A stretch of 7,307 nucleotides of DNA from an uncultured Roseovarius sp. (GCA_913055965.1 CAJXKX010000098.1:1-7307); one strand, 5' to 3'; numbered from the stretch's first letter, positions 1 through 5,540 are shown. Numbers and translations: made by a program. The notes: generated by a model from the sequence alone, not told the origin.

Positions 1-1417
1 GGTCGAGATCGGCGAGCGTGAGATCGGGGAGCACGGCGCGCGCGGCGCGCACCGTGTCGGCCGCGGCCTCGGCCCGCCCGGCCTGCGCGTGGCTCGCGGC
101 CGACAGGACATGGCCGAGATACCAGCGCGGCATCCGGTGCACGGCGCGCCCGGCCCAGTCGGCGGCCTCGGCGAACCGGCCGGCGGCATAATGCGCGAGC
201 GCGATCCCGGTGAAGCGGAAGAAGATGCTGGGATCGCGCGGATTAGAGCGGATGGCGATCTGCTGGCGGGCGATGGCCTCGTCGCTGCGCCCGACGAGCG
301 CCAGCGCCGTTCCGAGGCTGCCATGCGCCAGCGAGCAGTTGGGGTTGAGCTCGACCGCGCGTTCCAGCGCCGCGATCGAGGCGTCGTGGCGATAGAGGCC
401 CCAGCCGCTGATGCCGAAAGCCCAATGCGCGTATTCGTTGGTGCCGTCCAGTTCGGTGGCGCGTCGGGCGAGGGCGTGGGCGCGCGTCATCGTTTCGCGG
501 AAATCGGCGACAAACCCCATCAGCGCGTCGTGGTGGTAAATGAGCGACAGCACCATGGTGGCCTCGGCGCTGTCGGGATCGCGGTCGAGCGCGCGGTCGA
601 GCAGCCATCGCGCGGTGGCGAAGCTCTGCGGTGTGAAATCGTAGAGCAGGTGCCAGCCGCGCATGGTCAGTTCCCACACCGTGAGATCGGGGCGGGAGGC
701 GCGTTCGACGGGCTCGGCGATTGTGGTCAGGTGCAGGCGCGTGAGGATCGAGGCCACCACGTTGCGCGTGATCTCGTCCTGCAGGGCGAACACGTCTGCC
801 AGCTCGCCGTCATAGCGCTCGGACCAGACATGCCCGCCGCTCGTGCCGTCGAGCAGTTGCGCGGTGACGCGGACGCGGTCGCCCGCCCGGCGCACGCTGC
901 CCTGCAGGATGAAGCGCACGCCGAGTTCGGCGGCGATGCGCCGGGTGTCCACCGCCTGCCCGCGATAGGTGAAGCTGGTGTTGCGCGCGATCACGAAGAG
1001 CCAGGGCGAGCGCGACAGCGCGGTGATGATCTCGTCGGTGATCCCGTCGGAGAAATACCGCTGCCCCGGGTCGTCGGACATGTTGTCGAAGGCCAGCACC
1101 GCGATCGAGGGTTTGTCGGGCTGAGGCGGCGCTGTGCCGGGTTCGGCGAGCAGGTGCCGGTGCAGGTCGAGCTTGGAGGAGACGCCGAGCTTTCGGTAGA
1201 TCGTCGAGAGATGCGTGCGCACGGTGGAGGGGGCGATGTGAAGCTGCGCGGCGATGTCCTGATAGGTCCCGCCCGCGGCATAGGCGCGCGCGATCTGCGT
1301 CTCCCGCGGGCTCAGGGGCTGTGGTTCCTCGTGTTCGTCGTGCAGGGTCCCGCTCCCGTTCTCGCACCGTGCCGTGGTGCCAATGCATCTCTTACCATAC
1401 TGCAAGTTGGCCGGCAC
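1..1417 (-). CDS. LuxR-type HTH regulator with TolB-like domain and TPR repeats (partial, runs off left edge)
   Basis: The minus-strand frame is open from the window edge and gives about 472 codons; the C-terminus lies outside. Counting from the GTG at 1417, residues about 35-92 form a GerE/LuxR helix-turn-helix that starts LSPRETQIARAYA and includes APSTVRTHLSTIYRKLG. Residues about 101-215 resemble the TolB-like domain of COG5616 proteins (DKPSIAVLAFDNMSDDPGQ, YFSDGITDEIITAL, FILQGSVRRAGDRVRVTAQL). The rest is TPR-like helical repeats (NEYAHWAFG, ALERAVELNPNCSLAHGSLG). The HTH is at the N-terminus, whereas classical LuxR proteins carry it at the C-terminus. TolB-like plus TPR modules also follow DNA-binding or cyclase domains in CadC-like regulators and class III cyclases. 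I infer a cytoplasmic transcription regulator with an unknown signal, possibly acting on the divergent gene at 1497. The start is uncertain: GTG 1417 and TTG 1405 have no clear ribosome binding site, and ATT 1384 follows an AAGAG. The nearby ATG at 1388 is out of frame. Confidence 0.85.
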   Translation of the reverse strand, partial: MPANLQYGKRCIGTTARCENGSGTLHDEHEEPQPLSPRETQIARAYAAGGTYQDIAAQLHIAPSTVRTHLSTIYRKLGVSSKLDLHRHLLAEPGTAPPQPDKPSIAVLAFDNMSDDPGQRYFSDGITDEIITALSRSPWLFVIARNTSFTYRGQAVDTRRIAAELGVRFILQGSVRRAGDRVRVTAQLLDGTSGGHVWSERYDGELADVFALQDEITRNVVASILTRLHLTTIAEPVERASRPDLTVWELTMRGWHLLYDFTPQSFATARWLLDRALDRDPDSAEATMVLSLIYHHDALMGFVADFRETMTRAHALARRATELDGTNEYAHWAFGISGWGLYRHDASIAALERAVELNPNCSLAHGSLGTALALVGRSDEAIARQQIAIRSNPRDPSIFFRFTGIALAHYAAGRFAEAADWAGRAVHRMPRWYLGHVLSAASHAQAGRAEAAADTVRAARAVLPDLTLADLD

Positions 1418-1435
1418 AAATACAGCATCTGCCGG
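1411..1435. promoter_or_regulatory. Dyad CCGGCA-N13-TGCCGG in the divergent intergenic region (candidate operator)
   Basis: A perfect 6+6 inverted repeat (1411-1416 and 1430-1435) lies between the divergent regulator and SnoaL-like genes. Its half-sites are 19 bp apart centre to centre, about two helical turns. The spacer is AT-rich compared with its surroundings. The position suits an autoregulatory operator of the LuxR-type regulator, but that is inference. The left arm overlaps the proposed GTG start of the regulator, so either the real start is further in or the dyad is chance. No convincing -35/-10 pair was found for either gene here. Confidence 0.3.
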
Positions 1436-1496
1436 ATAGTGGCGTGGTCCGGGGGGCGCTAGCCTCGTGGAACATACCTCGAGAAAGGAGACGGCA

Positions 1497-1874
1497 ATGG
1501 ATGCGACAGGGATTTCGACGGCGGCCATCGTGGCGCGCGGCTGGGACGCGGTGGCGCGCGGCGACTGGGAGGCGCTGGTCGCGGATTACACCGAGGACAT
1601 GGTGTTCGTGATGCCCGGGCAGGACGACGTGCTCACCGGGCGGGCGGCGTTTCGCGCCGCGCTCGACGGGCTGGGGGCACTGTTGCCCGGCGGCTTCGCC
1701 ATCGACGGCATCCGGCAGATCGGCGAGGGCGCGGAGGTGGTCTCGGTGCTCGACTGGCATTGCGACCGTCTGCCCGGCGGCAGCCAGCTTGCCGTTCTGT
1801 TCCGGTTCAAGGGCGACAAGGTGGTCGAGGAGCGCTGGTTCGTCGATACCGAGCAATGGAAAGCGGCGTTCTGA
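1497..1874 (+). CDS. SnoaL/NTF2-like small protein
   Basis: The protein has 125 residues. The ATG at 1497 is chosen because a strong ribosome binding site (AAAGGAG, 1484-1490) lies 6 bases upstream; an in-frame GTG at 1467 has no such site. The sequence fits the nuclear transport factor 2/SnoaL fold: an N-terminal helix with ARGWDAVARGDWEALVADYTEDMVFVMPG, a helix with GRAAFRAALDGLG, then beta strands with VVSVLDWHCD, LAVLFRFKGDKVVEERWFVD and a short tail. The phrase pattern 'GDWEALVADYTEDMVF' is typical of this family, which includes polyketide cyclases, ketosteroid-isomerase-like enzymes and many stress proteins with no known ligand. No signal peptide or membrane segment is seen, so it is probably cytosolic. 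It is divergent from the LuxR/TolB/TPR regulator, which may control it. The catalytic role and ligand cannot be assigned. Confidence 0.85.
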   Translation: MDATGISTAAIVARGWDAVARGDWEALVADYTEDMVFVMPGQDDVLTGRAAFRAALDGLGALLPGGFAIDGIRQIGEGAEVVSVLDWHCDRLPGGSQLAVLFRFKGDKVVEERWFVDTEQWKAAF

Positions 1875-1887
1875 GACCGGGCCGGGC

Positions 1888-1949
1888 GGGGGCGCTGCCC
1901 CCGTCGCGCCTGCGGCGCGACTCCCCCGGGATATTTGCGGCCAGAAGAG
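1888..1949. repeat. Double-hairpin intergenic palindromic element (REP-like)
   Basis: Two perfect hairpins stand back to back: GGGGGC (1888-1893)/GCCCCC (1897-1902) with loop GCT, and GTCGCGCC (1903-1910)/GGCGCGAC (1914-1921) with loop TGC. They are followed by CTCCCCCGGGATATTTG and then CGGCCAGAAGAG. From memory, elements of the form 'GGGGCTCTGCCCC - inverted repeat - CCCCCGGGATATTT - GCCAGAAG' recur between genes in Rhodobacteraceae; this was not searched. Only one copy lies in this window. It begins 14 bases after the stop of the SnoaL-like gene, so the hairpins could also end or stabilise that transcript, though there is no U-tract. Confidence 0.55.
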
Positions 1950-1963
1950 GCCCGCGCGGGTGG

Positions 1964-1991
1964 TTGACAGCGCGGGTGCCGCGTATATAAG
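1964..1991 (+). promoter_or_regulatory. Sigma70-type promoter for rpsD
   Basis: A perfect -35 hexamer TTGACA (1964-1969) is followed after 16 bases by TATAAG (1986-1991); an overlapping TATATA at 1984 is the alternative -10. Transcription would start near 1998, giving a leader of about 90 bases before rpsD. A consensus -35 in such a GC-rich genome fits a strongly expressed ribosomal protein gene. Confidence 0.75.
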
Positions 1992-2003
1992 CGCGGCTTC
2001 ATT

Positions 2004-2060
2004 GGTGTTGGCGGCCCCCGCAAGGGGATGCCTGTCGGGAGCAATCCAGAGGACAACGCC
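2004..2060 (+). promoter_or_regulatory. Structured 5' leader of rpsD (predicted three-way junction)
   Basis: The sequence can fold as a closed three-way junction. P1 is GGUGUU (2004-2009) with AACGCC (2055-2060). P2 is GGC (2010-2012) with GCC (2030-2032), capped by CCCC-GCAA-GGGG (2016-2027). P3 is GUC (2034-2036) with GAC (2052-2054), capped by GGA-GCAA-UCC (2038-2047). Both inner hairpins end in GCAA, a GNRA tetraloop. The fold lies between the predicted transcription start (about 1998) and the ribosome binding site (2076-2081). S4 represses its own synthesis through leader RNAs in other bacteria (E. coli alpha operon, Bacillus rpsD), so autoregulation by S4 is a reasonable inference. The pairing was worked out by hand. 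Confidence 0.5.
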
Positions 2061-2088
2061 CTTCGACATGTAAAGAAGGAGATCAGCC

Positions 2089-2709
2089 GTGACCAAACGC
2101 ACGTCTGCCAAGTACAAGATCGACCGCCGCATGGGCGAAAACATCTGGGGCCGCCCCAAGTCGCCGGTCAACCGCCGCGAATACGGCCCCGGCCAGCACG
2201 GTCAGCGCCGCAAGGCCAAGATGTCGGATTTCGGTCTGCAGCTGCGTGCCAAGCAGAAGCTCAAGGGCTATTACGGCGACCTGACCGAAAAGCAGTTCCG
2301 CCGCATCTATGCCGAGGCCGAGCGTCGCCGCGGCGATACCGGTGAGCTGCTCATCGGCCTGCTGGAGCGCCGCCTCGACGCGGTTGTCTACCGCGCCAAG
2401 TTCGTGCCCACCGTCTTTGCCGCGCGGCAATTCGTCAATCACGGCCACGTTCTGGTCAATGGCAAGCGCGTCAACATCCCTTCCTACCGCGTCAAGGAAG
2501 GCGACGTGATCGAGGTGCGCGAGAAGTCGCGTCAGCTTGCTGTTGTGCTCGAGGCCGTGCAACTGGCCGAGCGCGACGTGCCCGATTACATCGAGGCCGA
2601 TCATTCCAAGATGACCGCGACCTTCGTGCGCACGCCGGGTCTGGGCGACGTGCCCTACCCGGTGATGATGGAACCCAACCTCGTCATCGAATATTACGCG
2701 CAGAACTGA
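2089..2709 (+). CDS. rpsD: Small ribosomal subunit protein S4
   Basis: This is a complete 206-residue S4 protein, which binds 16S rRNA early in 30S assembly and is part of the mRNA entry region. The N-terminal part reads MTKRTSAKYKIDRRMGENIW and continues with the conserved EYGPGQHGQRRKAKMSDFG (about 31-49) and GYYGDLTEKQFRRIY. The S4 RNA-binding domain spans about 94-155 (RRLDAVVYRAKFVPTVFAARQ, GHVLVNGKRVNIPSYRV). The C-terminus, VPYPVMMEPNLVIEYYAQN, is typical. There is no cysteine, so this is the zinc-independent form lacking the N-terminal Cys cluster. The start is GTG at 2089, preceded by AAGGAG (2076-2081) with 7 bases spacing. It stands alone with its own promoter, structured leader and terminator, not in an rpsM-rpsK-rpoA operon. 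Codon use is strongly biased, as expected for a highly expressed gene. Confidence 0.98.
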   Translation: MTKRTSAKYKIDRRMGENIWGRPKSPVNRREYGPGQHGQRRKAKMSDFGLQLRAKQKLKGYYGDLTEKQFRRIYAEAERRRGDTGELLIGLLERRLDAVVYRAKFVPTVFAARQFVNHGHVLVNGKRVNIPSYRVKEGDVIEVREKSRQLAVVLEAVQLAERDVPDYIEADHSKMTATFVRTPGLGDVPYPVMMEPNLVIEYYAQN

Positions 2710-2731
2710 TCGCCCCGACGGCGAGAGATTC

Positions 2732-2764
2732 GGGCCGCGACGGGAGACCGCCGCGGCCCTTTTT
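2732..2764 (+). terminator. Rho-independent terminator of rpsD
   Basis: GGGCCGCG (2732-2739) pairs with CGCGGCCC (2752-2759). After one A/C mismatch the stem continues with CGG-GAGA-CCG (2741-2750). Five T residues follow (2760-2764). The stem begins 22 bases after the rpsD stop codon. Confidence 0.9.
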
Positions 2765-2824
2765 CGTTCTGGTCAAGGCCGGGTGCCGGGGCTAGAACCC
2801 CGCGAGAGGAAAGGCACGCGCACC

Positions 2825-3910
2825 ATGACCCAGATCACGCCGCAGCCCGGCATCTTGCAGATCGCCCCCTACCAGGGCGGGGCGAGCCATGTCGCGGGTG
2901 TGAGCGACGCGGTCAAGCTCAGTTCCAACGAGAACCCGTTCGGCCCGCCCGAGGCCGCCTGCGAGGCGGTGCGGCGCAGCGCGCATGGCCTGCACCGCTA
3001 TCCCCCGACCGATCACGGCGCGCTGCGCGCGGCCATCGCCGAGGCGCACGGGCTCGATCCTGCGCGTATCGTCTGCGGGGTGGGCAGCGACGAGATCCTG
3101 CACCTGCTGTGTCAGGCCTATGCCGGGCCGGGAACCGAGGTGATCCATACCGAGCACGGTTTCGCCATCTATCGCATCGGCGCGCTGGCCGCCGGGGCGA
3201 CGCCGGTGGAGGTGCCGGAGGCGTCGCGCACCACCGATGTGGACGCGATCCTCGCGGCCTGCACCGAGGCGACGCGGCTGGTATTCATCGCCAATCCCAA
3301 CAACCCCACCGGCACGATGATCGCGCCCGAAGAGGTGCGGCGCCTTGCCGATGGCCTCCCCGGGACCGCGCTGCTGGTGCTCGACGGGGCCTATATCGAA
3401 TATGTCGAGGGCGACGATGGCGGCGCGGCGCTGGTCGAGGCGCGCGACAACGTGGTGATGACCCGCACGTTTTCCAAGATTTACGGGCTGGGCGGGCTGC
3501 GCGTGGGCTGGGGCTATGCGCCTGCCCACGTGATCGACGTGCTGAACCGCATCCGCGGGCCGTTCAACCTCTCGGCCCCGGCGCTCGCCGCTGCCGAGGC
3601 GGCGGTGCGCGATGCGGCCTGGGTGACGCGCTGCCGCGACGAGAACACCCGCCTGCGCGCCTGGCTCGCCGAGGCGCTGGCCGGGCATGGCGTGCCGTCG
3701 GATCCGAGCCACGGCAATTTCATCCTCGCGCGGTTTGCCGACCGCGCCGAGGCGGAGGCCTGTGACGAGTATCTCAAGTCGCAGGGGCTGATCGTGCGCC
3801 GGGTGGGGGGCTACAACCTGCCCGATTGCCTGCGAATCACCGTGGGCGACGAGGCGGCCTGCCGCCGCGTGGCCCACGCCGTGGGACAGTTCAGGGGCGG
3901 CGCGCGATGA
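2825..3910 (+). CDS. hisC: Histidinol-phosphate/aromatic aminotransferase (HisC type)
   Basis: This 361-residue fold-type I PLP aminotransferase has the full HisC signature. Seen motifs are SSNENPFGP (33-41), HRYPPTD (57-63), GSDEIL (87-92), ANPNNPTGT (156-164), LDGAYIEY (186-193), TFSKIYGLGGLRVGWGYA (215-232), GNFIL (297-301) and LRITVG (336-341). N157, D187, Y190, the PLP lysine K218 and R226 correspond to the cofactor-binding residues of the family. HisC converts imidazole-acetol phosphate and glutamate to histidinol phosphate. Members next to a prephenate dehydrogenase often also transaminate prephenate or phenylpyruvate, so tyrosine/phenylalanine synthesis is likely here. The ATG at 2825 is chosen for the family N-terminus and a purine-rich site (GAGGAAAGG, 2806-2814); an upstream in-frame GTG at 2783 adds non-family residues. 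Its stop overlaps the next start by 4 bases. Substrate preference cannot be fixed from sequence. Confidence 0.92.
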   Translation: MTQITPQPGILQIAPYQGGASHVAGVSDAVKLSSNENPFGPPEAACEAVRRSAHGLHRYPPTDHGALRAAIAEAHGLDPARIVCGVGSDEILHLLCQAYAGPGTEVIHTEHGFAIYRIGALAAGATPVEVPEASRTTDVDAILAACTEATRLVFIANPNNPTGTMIAPEEVRRLADGLPGTALLVLDGAYIEYVEGDDGGAALVEARDNVVMTRTFSKIYGLGGLRVGWGYAPAHVIDVLNRIRGPFNLSAPALAAAEAAVRDAAWVTRCRDENTRLRAWLAEALAGHGVPSDPSHGNFILARFADRAEAEACDEYLKSQGLIVRRVGGYNLPDCLRITVGDEAACRRVAHAVGQFRGGAR

Positions 3911-4824
3911 GCGTGATCTATGACCGCGTGGCGCTGATCGGGCTGGGGCTCATCGCGTCGTCGATGTGCCATGCGATGCGGCGCGCGGGCGTGGCGGGCG
4001 AGGTGACGGGCCATGCCCGCAGCCCCGAGACCCGCGCCATCGCGCGCGAGATCGGGTTGTGCGACCGGGTGTGCGAGAGTGCCGCCGAGGCCTGCGAGGG
4101 GGCCGACCTGGTGGTGCTCTGCGTGCCGGTGGGGGCGATGGGGGCGGTCGCGGCCGAGATCGGCCCGGTGCTGAAACCCGGCGCGACGGTGAGCGACGTG
4201 GGCTCGGTCAAGAAGGCGGTGATCGAGGCGGTGGCGCCGCACCTGCCCGAGGGCGTGCATTTCGTGCCCGCACACCCGCTGGCGGGGACCGAGCATTCGG
4301 GGCCAAGGTCGGGCTTTGCCGAGTTGTTCGACAACCGCTGGTGCCTGATCGTGCCGCAGCCGGGCAGCGACCGCGCGGCGGTGGAGCGGCTCGAATCGTT
4401 CTGGCGGGCGCTGGGCAGCCATACCGACGAGATGGATGCCGAGCATCACGACCTGGTGCTGGCGGTGACGAGCCATGCGCCGCATCTCATCGCCTACACG
4501 ATGGTGGGCGTGGCCGACGACCTGCGCCGCGTGACCGACAGCGAGGTGATCAAGTATTCCGCCGCCGGGTTTCGCGATTTCACCCGCATCGCCGCGTCGG
4601 ACCCGGTGATGTGGCGCGACGTGTTTCTCAACAACAAGGAGGCGACGCTGGAGATCCTCGGACGCTTTACCGAGGAGCTGTTCGCGCTGCAACGCGCGAT
4701 CCGCACCGGCGACGGCGACCACCTGCACGCCTATTTCACCCGCACCCGCGCCATCCGGCGCGGCATCATCGAGGCGGGGCAGGACGTGGATGCGCCCGAT
4801 TTCGGGCGGGTCAAGAAGGGCTGA
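3907..4824 (+). CDS. tyrC: Prephenate/arogenate dehydrogenase (TyrA/TyrC family)
   Basis: This 305-residue protein performs the oxidative decarboxylation that makes hydroxyphenylpyruvate from prephenate or tyrosine from arogenate. A Rossmann fold starts at VALIGLGLIASSM (8-20). The catalytic region includes DVGSVKKAVI (97-106), HFVPAHPLAGTEHSGP (118-133, H123), SHAPHLIAY (189-197) and AGFRDFTRIAASDP (220-233, R223); these match the substrate and catalytic positions of monofunctional TyrA enzymes. No chorismate mutase or ACT domain is present. The third glycine of GxGxxG is alanine (A17), and the end of strand beta-2 reads GHARSPE with no acidic residue, which may mean NADP use. The start overlaps the hisC stop as ATGA, so the two are probably translationally coupled; an upstream in-frame ATG at 3826 lies inside hisC and is rejected. 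The symbol could equally be tyrA. Confidence 0.9.
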   Translation: MSVIYDRVALIGLGLIASSMCHAMRRAGVAGEVTGHARSPETRAIAREIGLCDRVCESAAEACEGADLVVLCVPVGAMGAVAAEIGPVLKPGATVSDVGSVKKAVIEAVAPHLPEGVHFVPAHPLAGTEHSGPRSGFAELFDNRWCLIVPQPGSDRAAVERLESFWRALGSHTDEMDAEHHDLVLAVTSHAPHLIAYTMVGVADDLRRVTDSEVIKYSAAGFRDFTRIAASDPVMWRDVFLNNKEATLEILGRFTEELFALQRAIRTGDGDHLHAYFTRTRAIRRGIIEAGQDVDAPDFGRVKKG

Positions 4825-4828
4825 CGCG

Positions 4829-4871
4829 GGCGCGGGCAGCGCCGGGGCAATTTGCCGCCGGTGCCCGCGCC
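4829..4871 (+). terminator. Long hairpin after tyrC (possible terminator, no U-tract)
   Basis: GGCGCGGGCA (4829-4838) pairs perfectly with TGCCCGCGCC (4862-4871). The interior adds CCGG/CCGG (4842-4845, 4858-4861) and GGCA/TGCC (4846-4849, 4853-4856) around a 3-base loop. It starts 5 bases after the stop codon, so it plausibly ends or protects the hisC-tyrC message. The run of T expected of an intrinsic terminator is missing, so the role is uncertain. Confidence 0.4.
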
Positions 4872-4941
4872 GGGTGGATCGGAGCCTTGTAATCCTTTCT
4901 CAACCACGTAGGTTTGTGGGAACAGCAACGGAGGCCGACCA

Positions 4942-5274
4942 ATGCCCAAGCTCATCAGGCTCTACATCACGCAGGTCGCCATCGGATTCGGCATCGCGGG
5001 CGTGTTCGTCGCGCTGCTCTTGTGGTTCGACATCGCCAACCTGTGGCACCTCGTCACCCATAGCAGCGACGGCCCGCTTGCCGTGCTGATCCTGTGGGTG
5101 GCCAACGGGATCGTCTTTGCCGGGGTGCAATTCGCCATCGCGGTGATGCGCATGAAGGATGACGATGACGACGATCATCACGGCGGGCTGCGCCAGCATG
5201 TGATGCGGCGCGACTATGCCACCATTCCCGTCCGTGTCGAGGACACGCGCCGCCCGTTCCGCCCGCGGGGCTGA
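4942..5274 (+). CDS. Small two-helix membrane protein with Asp/His-rich tail
   Basis: The protein has 110 residues. Two hydrophobic helices are visible: about 10-31 (TQVAIGFGIAGVFVALLLWF) and about 46-68 (LAVLILWVANGIVFAGVQFA). They are joined by a short polar loop, and the tail holds six aspartates in a row and two histidines (73-80) followed by an Arg-rich end (RRDYATIPVRVEDTRRPFRPRG). A strong ribosome binding site GGAGG (4930-4934) lies 7 bases before the ATG. The helix and charge pattern suggests an inner membrane protein with the basic C-terminus in the cytoplasm. I recall similar uncharacterised proteins in Rhodobacteraceae but cannot name a family. It lies 117 bases after tyrC, separated by a hairpin, and has its own terminator, so it may be a single-gene unit. 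The Asp/His cluster could bind metal ions; that is speculation. Confidence 0.85.
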   Translation: MPKLIRLYITQVAIGFGIAGVFVALLLWFDIANLWHLVTHSSDGPLAVLILWVANGIVFAGVQFAIAVMRMKDDDDDDHHGGLRQHVMRRDYATIPVRVEDTRRPFRPRG

Positions 5275-5305
5275 GCGGCGGCGGCAACCGGACGGAAACG
5301 CAAGG

Positions 5306-5326
5306 AAGGCCCCCGCGGGGGCCTTT
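5306..5326 (+). terminator. Palindromic terminator after the small membrane protein gene
   Basis: A perfect 20-base palindrome (5306-5325) gives a stem AAGGCCCC/GGGGCCTT with loop CGCG. It is followed on the plus strand by only one further T, so the U-tract consists mainly of the end of the stem. Being symmetrical, it could also act on transcripts arriving from the minus strand, where TTCC follows. It starts 32 bases after the stop codon. Confidence 0.7.
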
Positions 5327-5348
5327 CGCATGTCGTGATGCCGGGAAA

Positions 5349-5515
5349 GGTGTGACGGGCCCGCACGCAGCCGTGTGGTTCTCTCATTCCCGAGGACCTG
5401 TGTATACAGGTGGGCGCCGGGTAACCGGACCACGGTCCGGACAGAGCCAGCTCCCTCGGAATTGCTTAAGGCCACCGGAATGCAACCGTTCACGAGAAGG
5501 GCAGCACCCGCCACC
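5349..5515 (+). ncRNA. Candidate structured RNA with 6S-like rod and central bubble (strand uncertain)
   Basis: This lies in a 283-base gap (5275-5557) with no believable gene. The ends pair: GGUG (5349-5352)/CACC (5512-5515), CGGG (5356-5359)/CCCG (5507-5510), GCAGCC (5367-5372)/GGCAGC (5500-5505, one A/A mismatch). Further in, UUCUC (5379-5383)/GAGAA (5494-5498), or alternatively UGGUU (5376-5380)/AACCG (5484-5488). A second long stem pairs AUUCC-C-GAGG (5386-5395) with CCUCGGAAU (5454-5462), enclosing hairpins 5396-5411 (ACCUGU/ACAGGU) and 5425-5440 (CCGGAC/GUCCGG). Between the two stems the 3' side holds about 20 unpaired bases with a small UUGC/GCAA hairpin. A closing stem, a bubble with a hairpin on its 3' side, and a long apical stem in about 170 bases is the layout of 6S RNA (ssrS). 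Plus is preferred because of that side and a GUAA loop, but no clear promoter was found and minus cannot be excluded. Confidence 0.45.
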
Positions 5516-5540
5516 CCGCAGAGGTAGACCTTTGCGGGGC
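5515..5540 (+). terminator. Eleven-pair hairpin at the 3' end of the candidate RNA
   Basis: CCCCGCAGAGG pairs with CCTTTGCGGGG around the loop TAGA. One pair is G·U when read on the plus strand and would be an A/C mismatch on the minus strand, which favours a plus-strand RNA. No T-run follows, so it is a weak terminator candidate; it may end or protect the preceding RNA. It lies 18 bases beyond the stop codon of the convergent minus-strand gene. Confidence 0.4.

Noticed and set aside
810..1388. Minus-strand frame beginning ATG at 1388, possible true start of the regulator
   Set aside because: It is out of frame with the HTH, and its product is Arg/His-rich shadow sequence. Accepting it would require a frameshift for which there is no evidence.
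89..1462. Long plus-strand open frame of 457 codons
   Set aside because: It is antisense to the regulator. Its translation is low-complexity (Arg/Gly/Ala/His) with no family motif, while the opposite strand encodes clear HTH, TolB-like and TPR sequence. GC-rich third positions keep antisense frames open.
1467..1496. GTG at 1467 as start of the SnoaL-like protein
   Set aside because: The ATG at 1497 has a strong, well-spaced ribosome binding site, and the extra 10 residues from 1467 encode that site.
2792..3877. Minus-strand frame of 361 codons opposite hisC
   Set aside because: It is antisense to an aminotransferase with all expected motifs. The shadow product shows no domain.
3966..4892. 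Second plus-strand frame over the dehydrogenase gene
   Set aside because: The Arg/Gly-rich translation is typical of a frame-shifted reading of a GC-rich gene. The real frame has the Rossmann and catalytic motifs.
5158..5176. GAT/GAC repeat as a microsatellite or CRISPR-like element
   Set aside because: It is a short in-frame aspartate run inside a coding gene, with no spacer pattern.
5349..5540. tmRNA, RNase P RNA or SRP RNA as identity of the structured region
   Set aside because: The expected conserved blocks were looked for on both strands and not seen: the GGAAGGAAGCAG-type SRP loop, the GAGGAAAGTCC box of RNase P, and a tRNA-like end with a tag frame for tmRNA.
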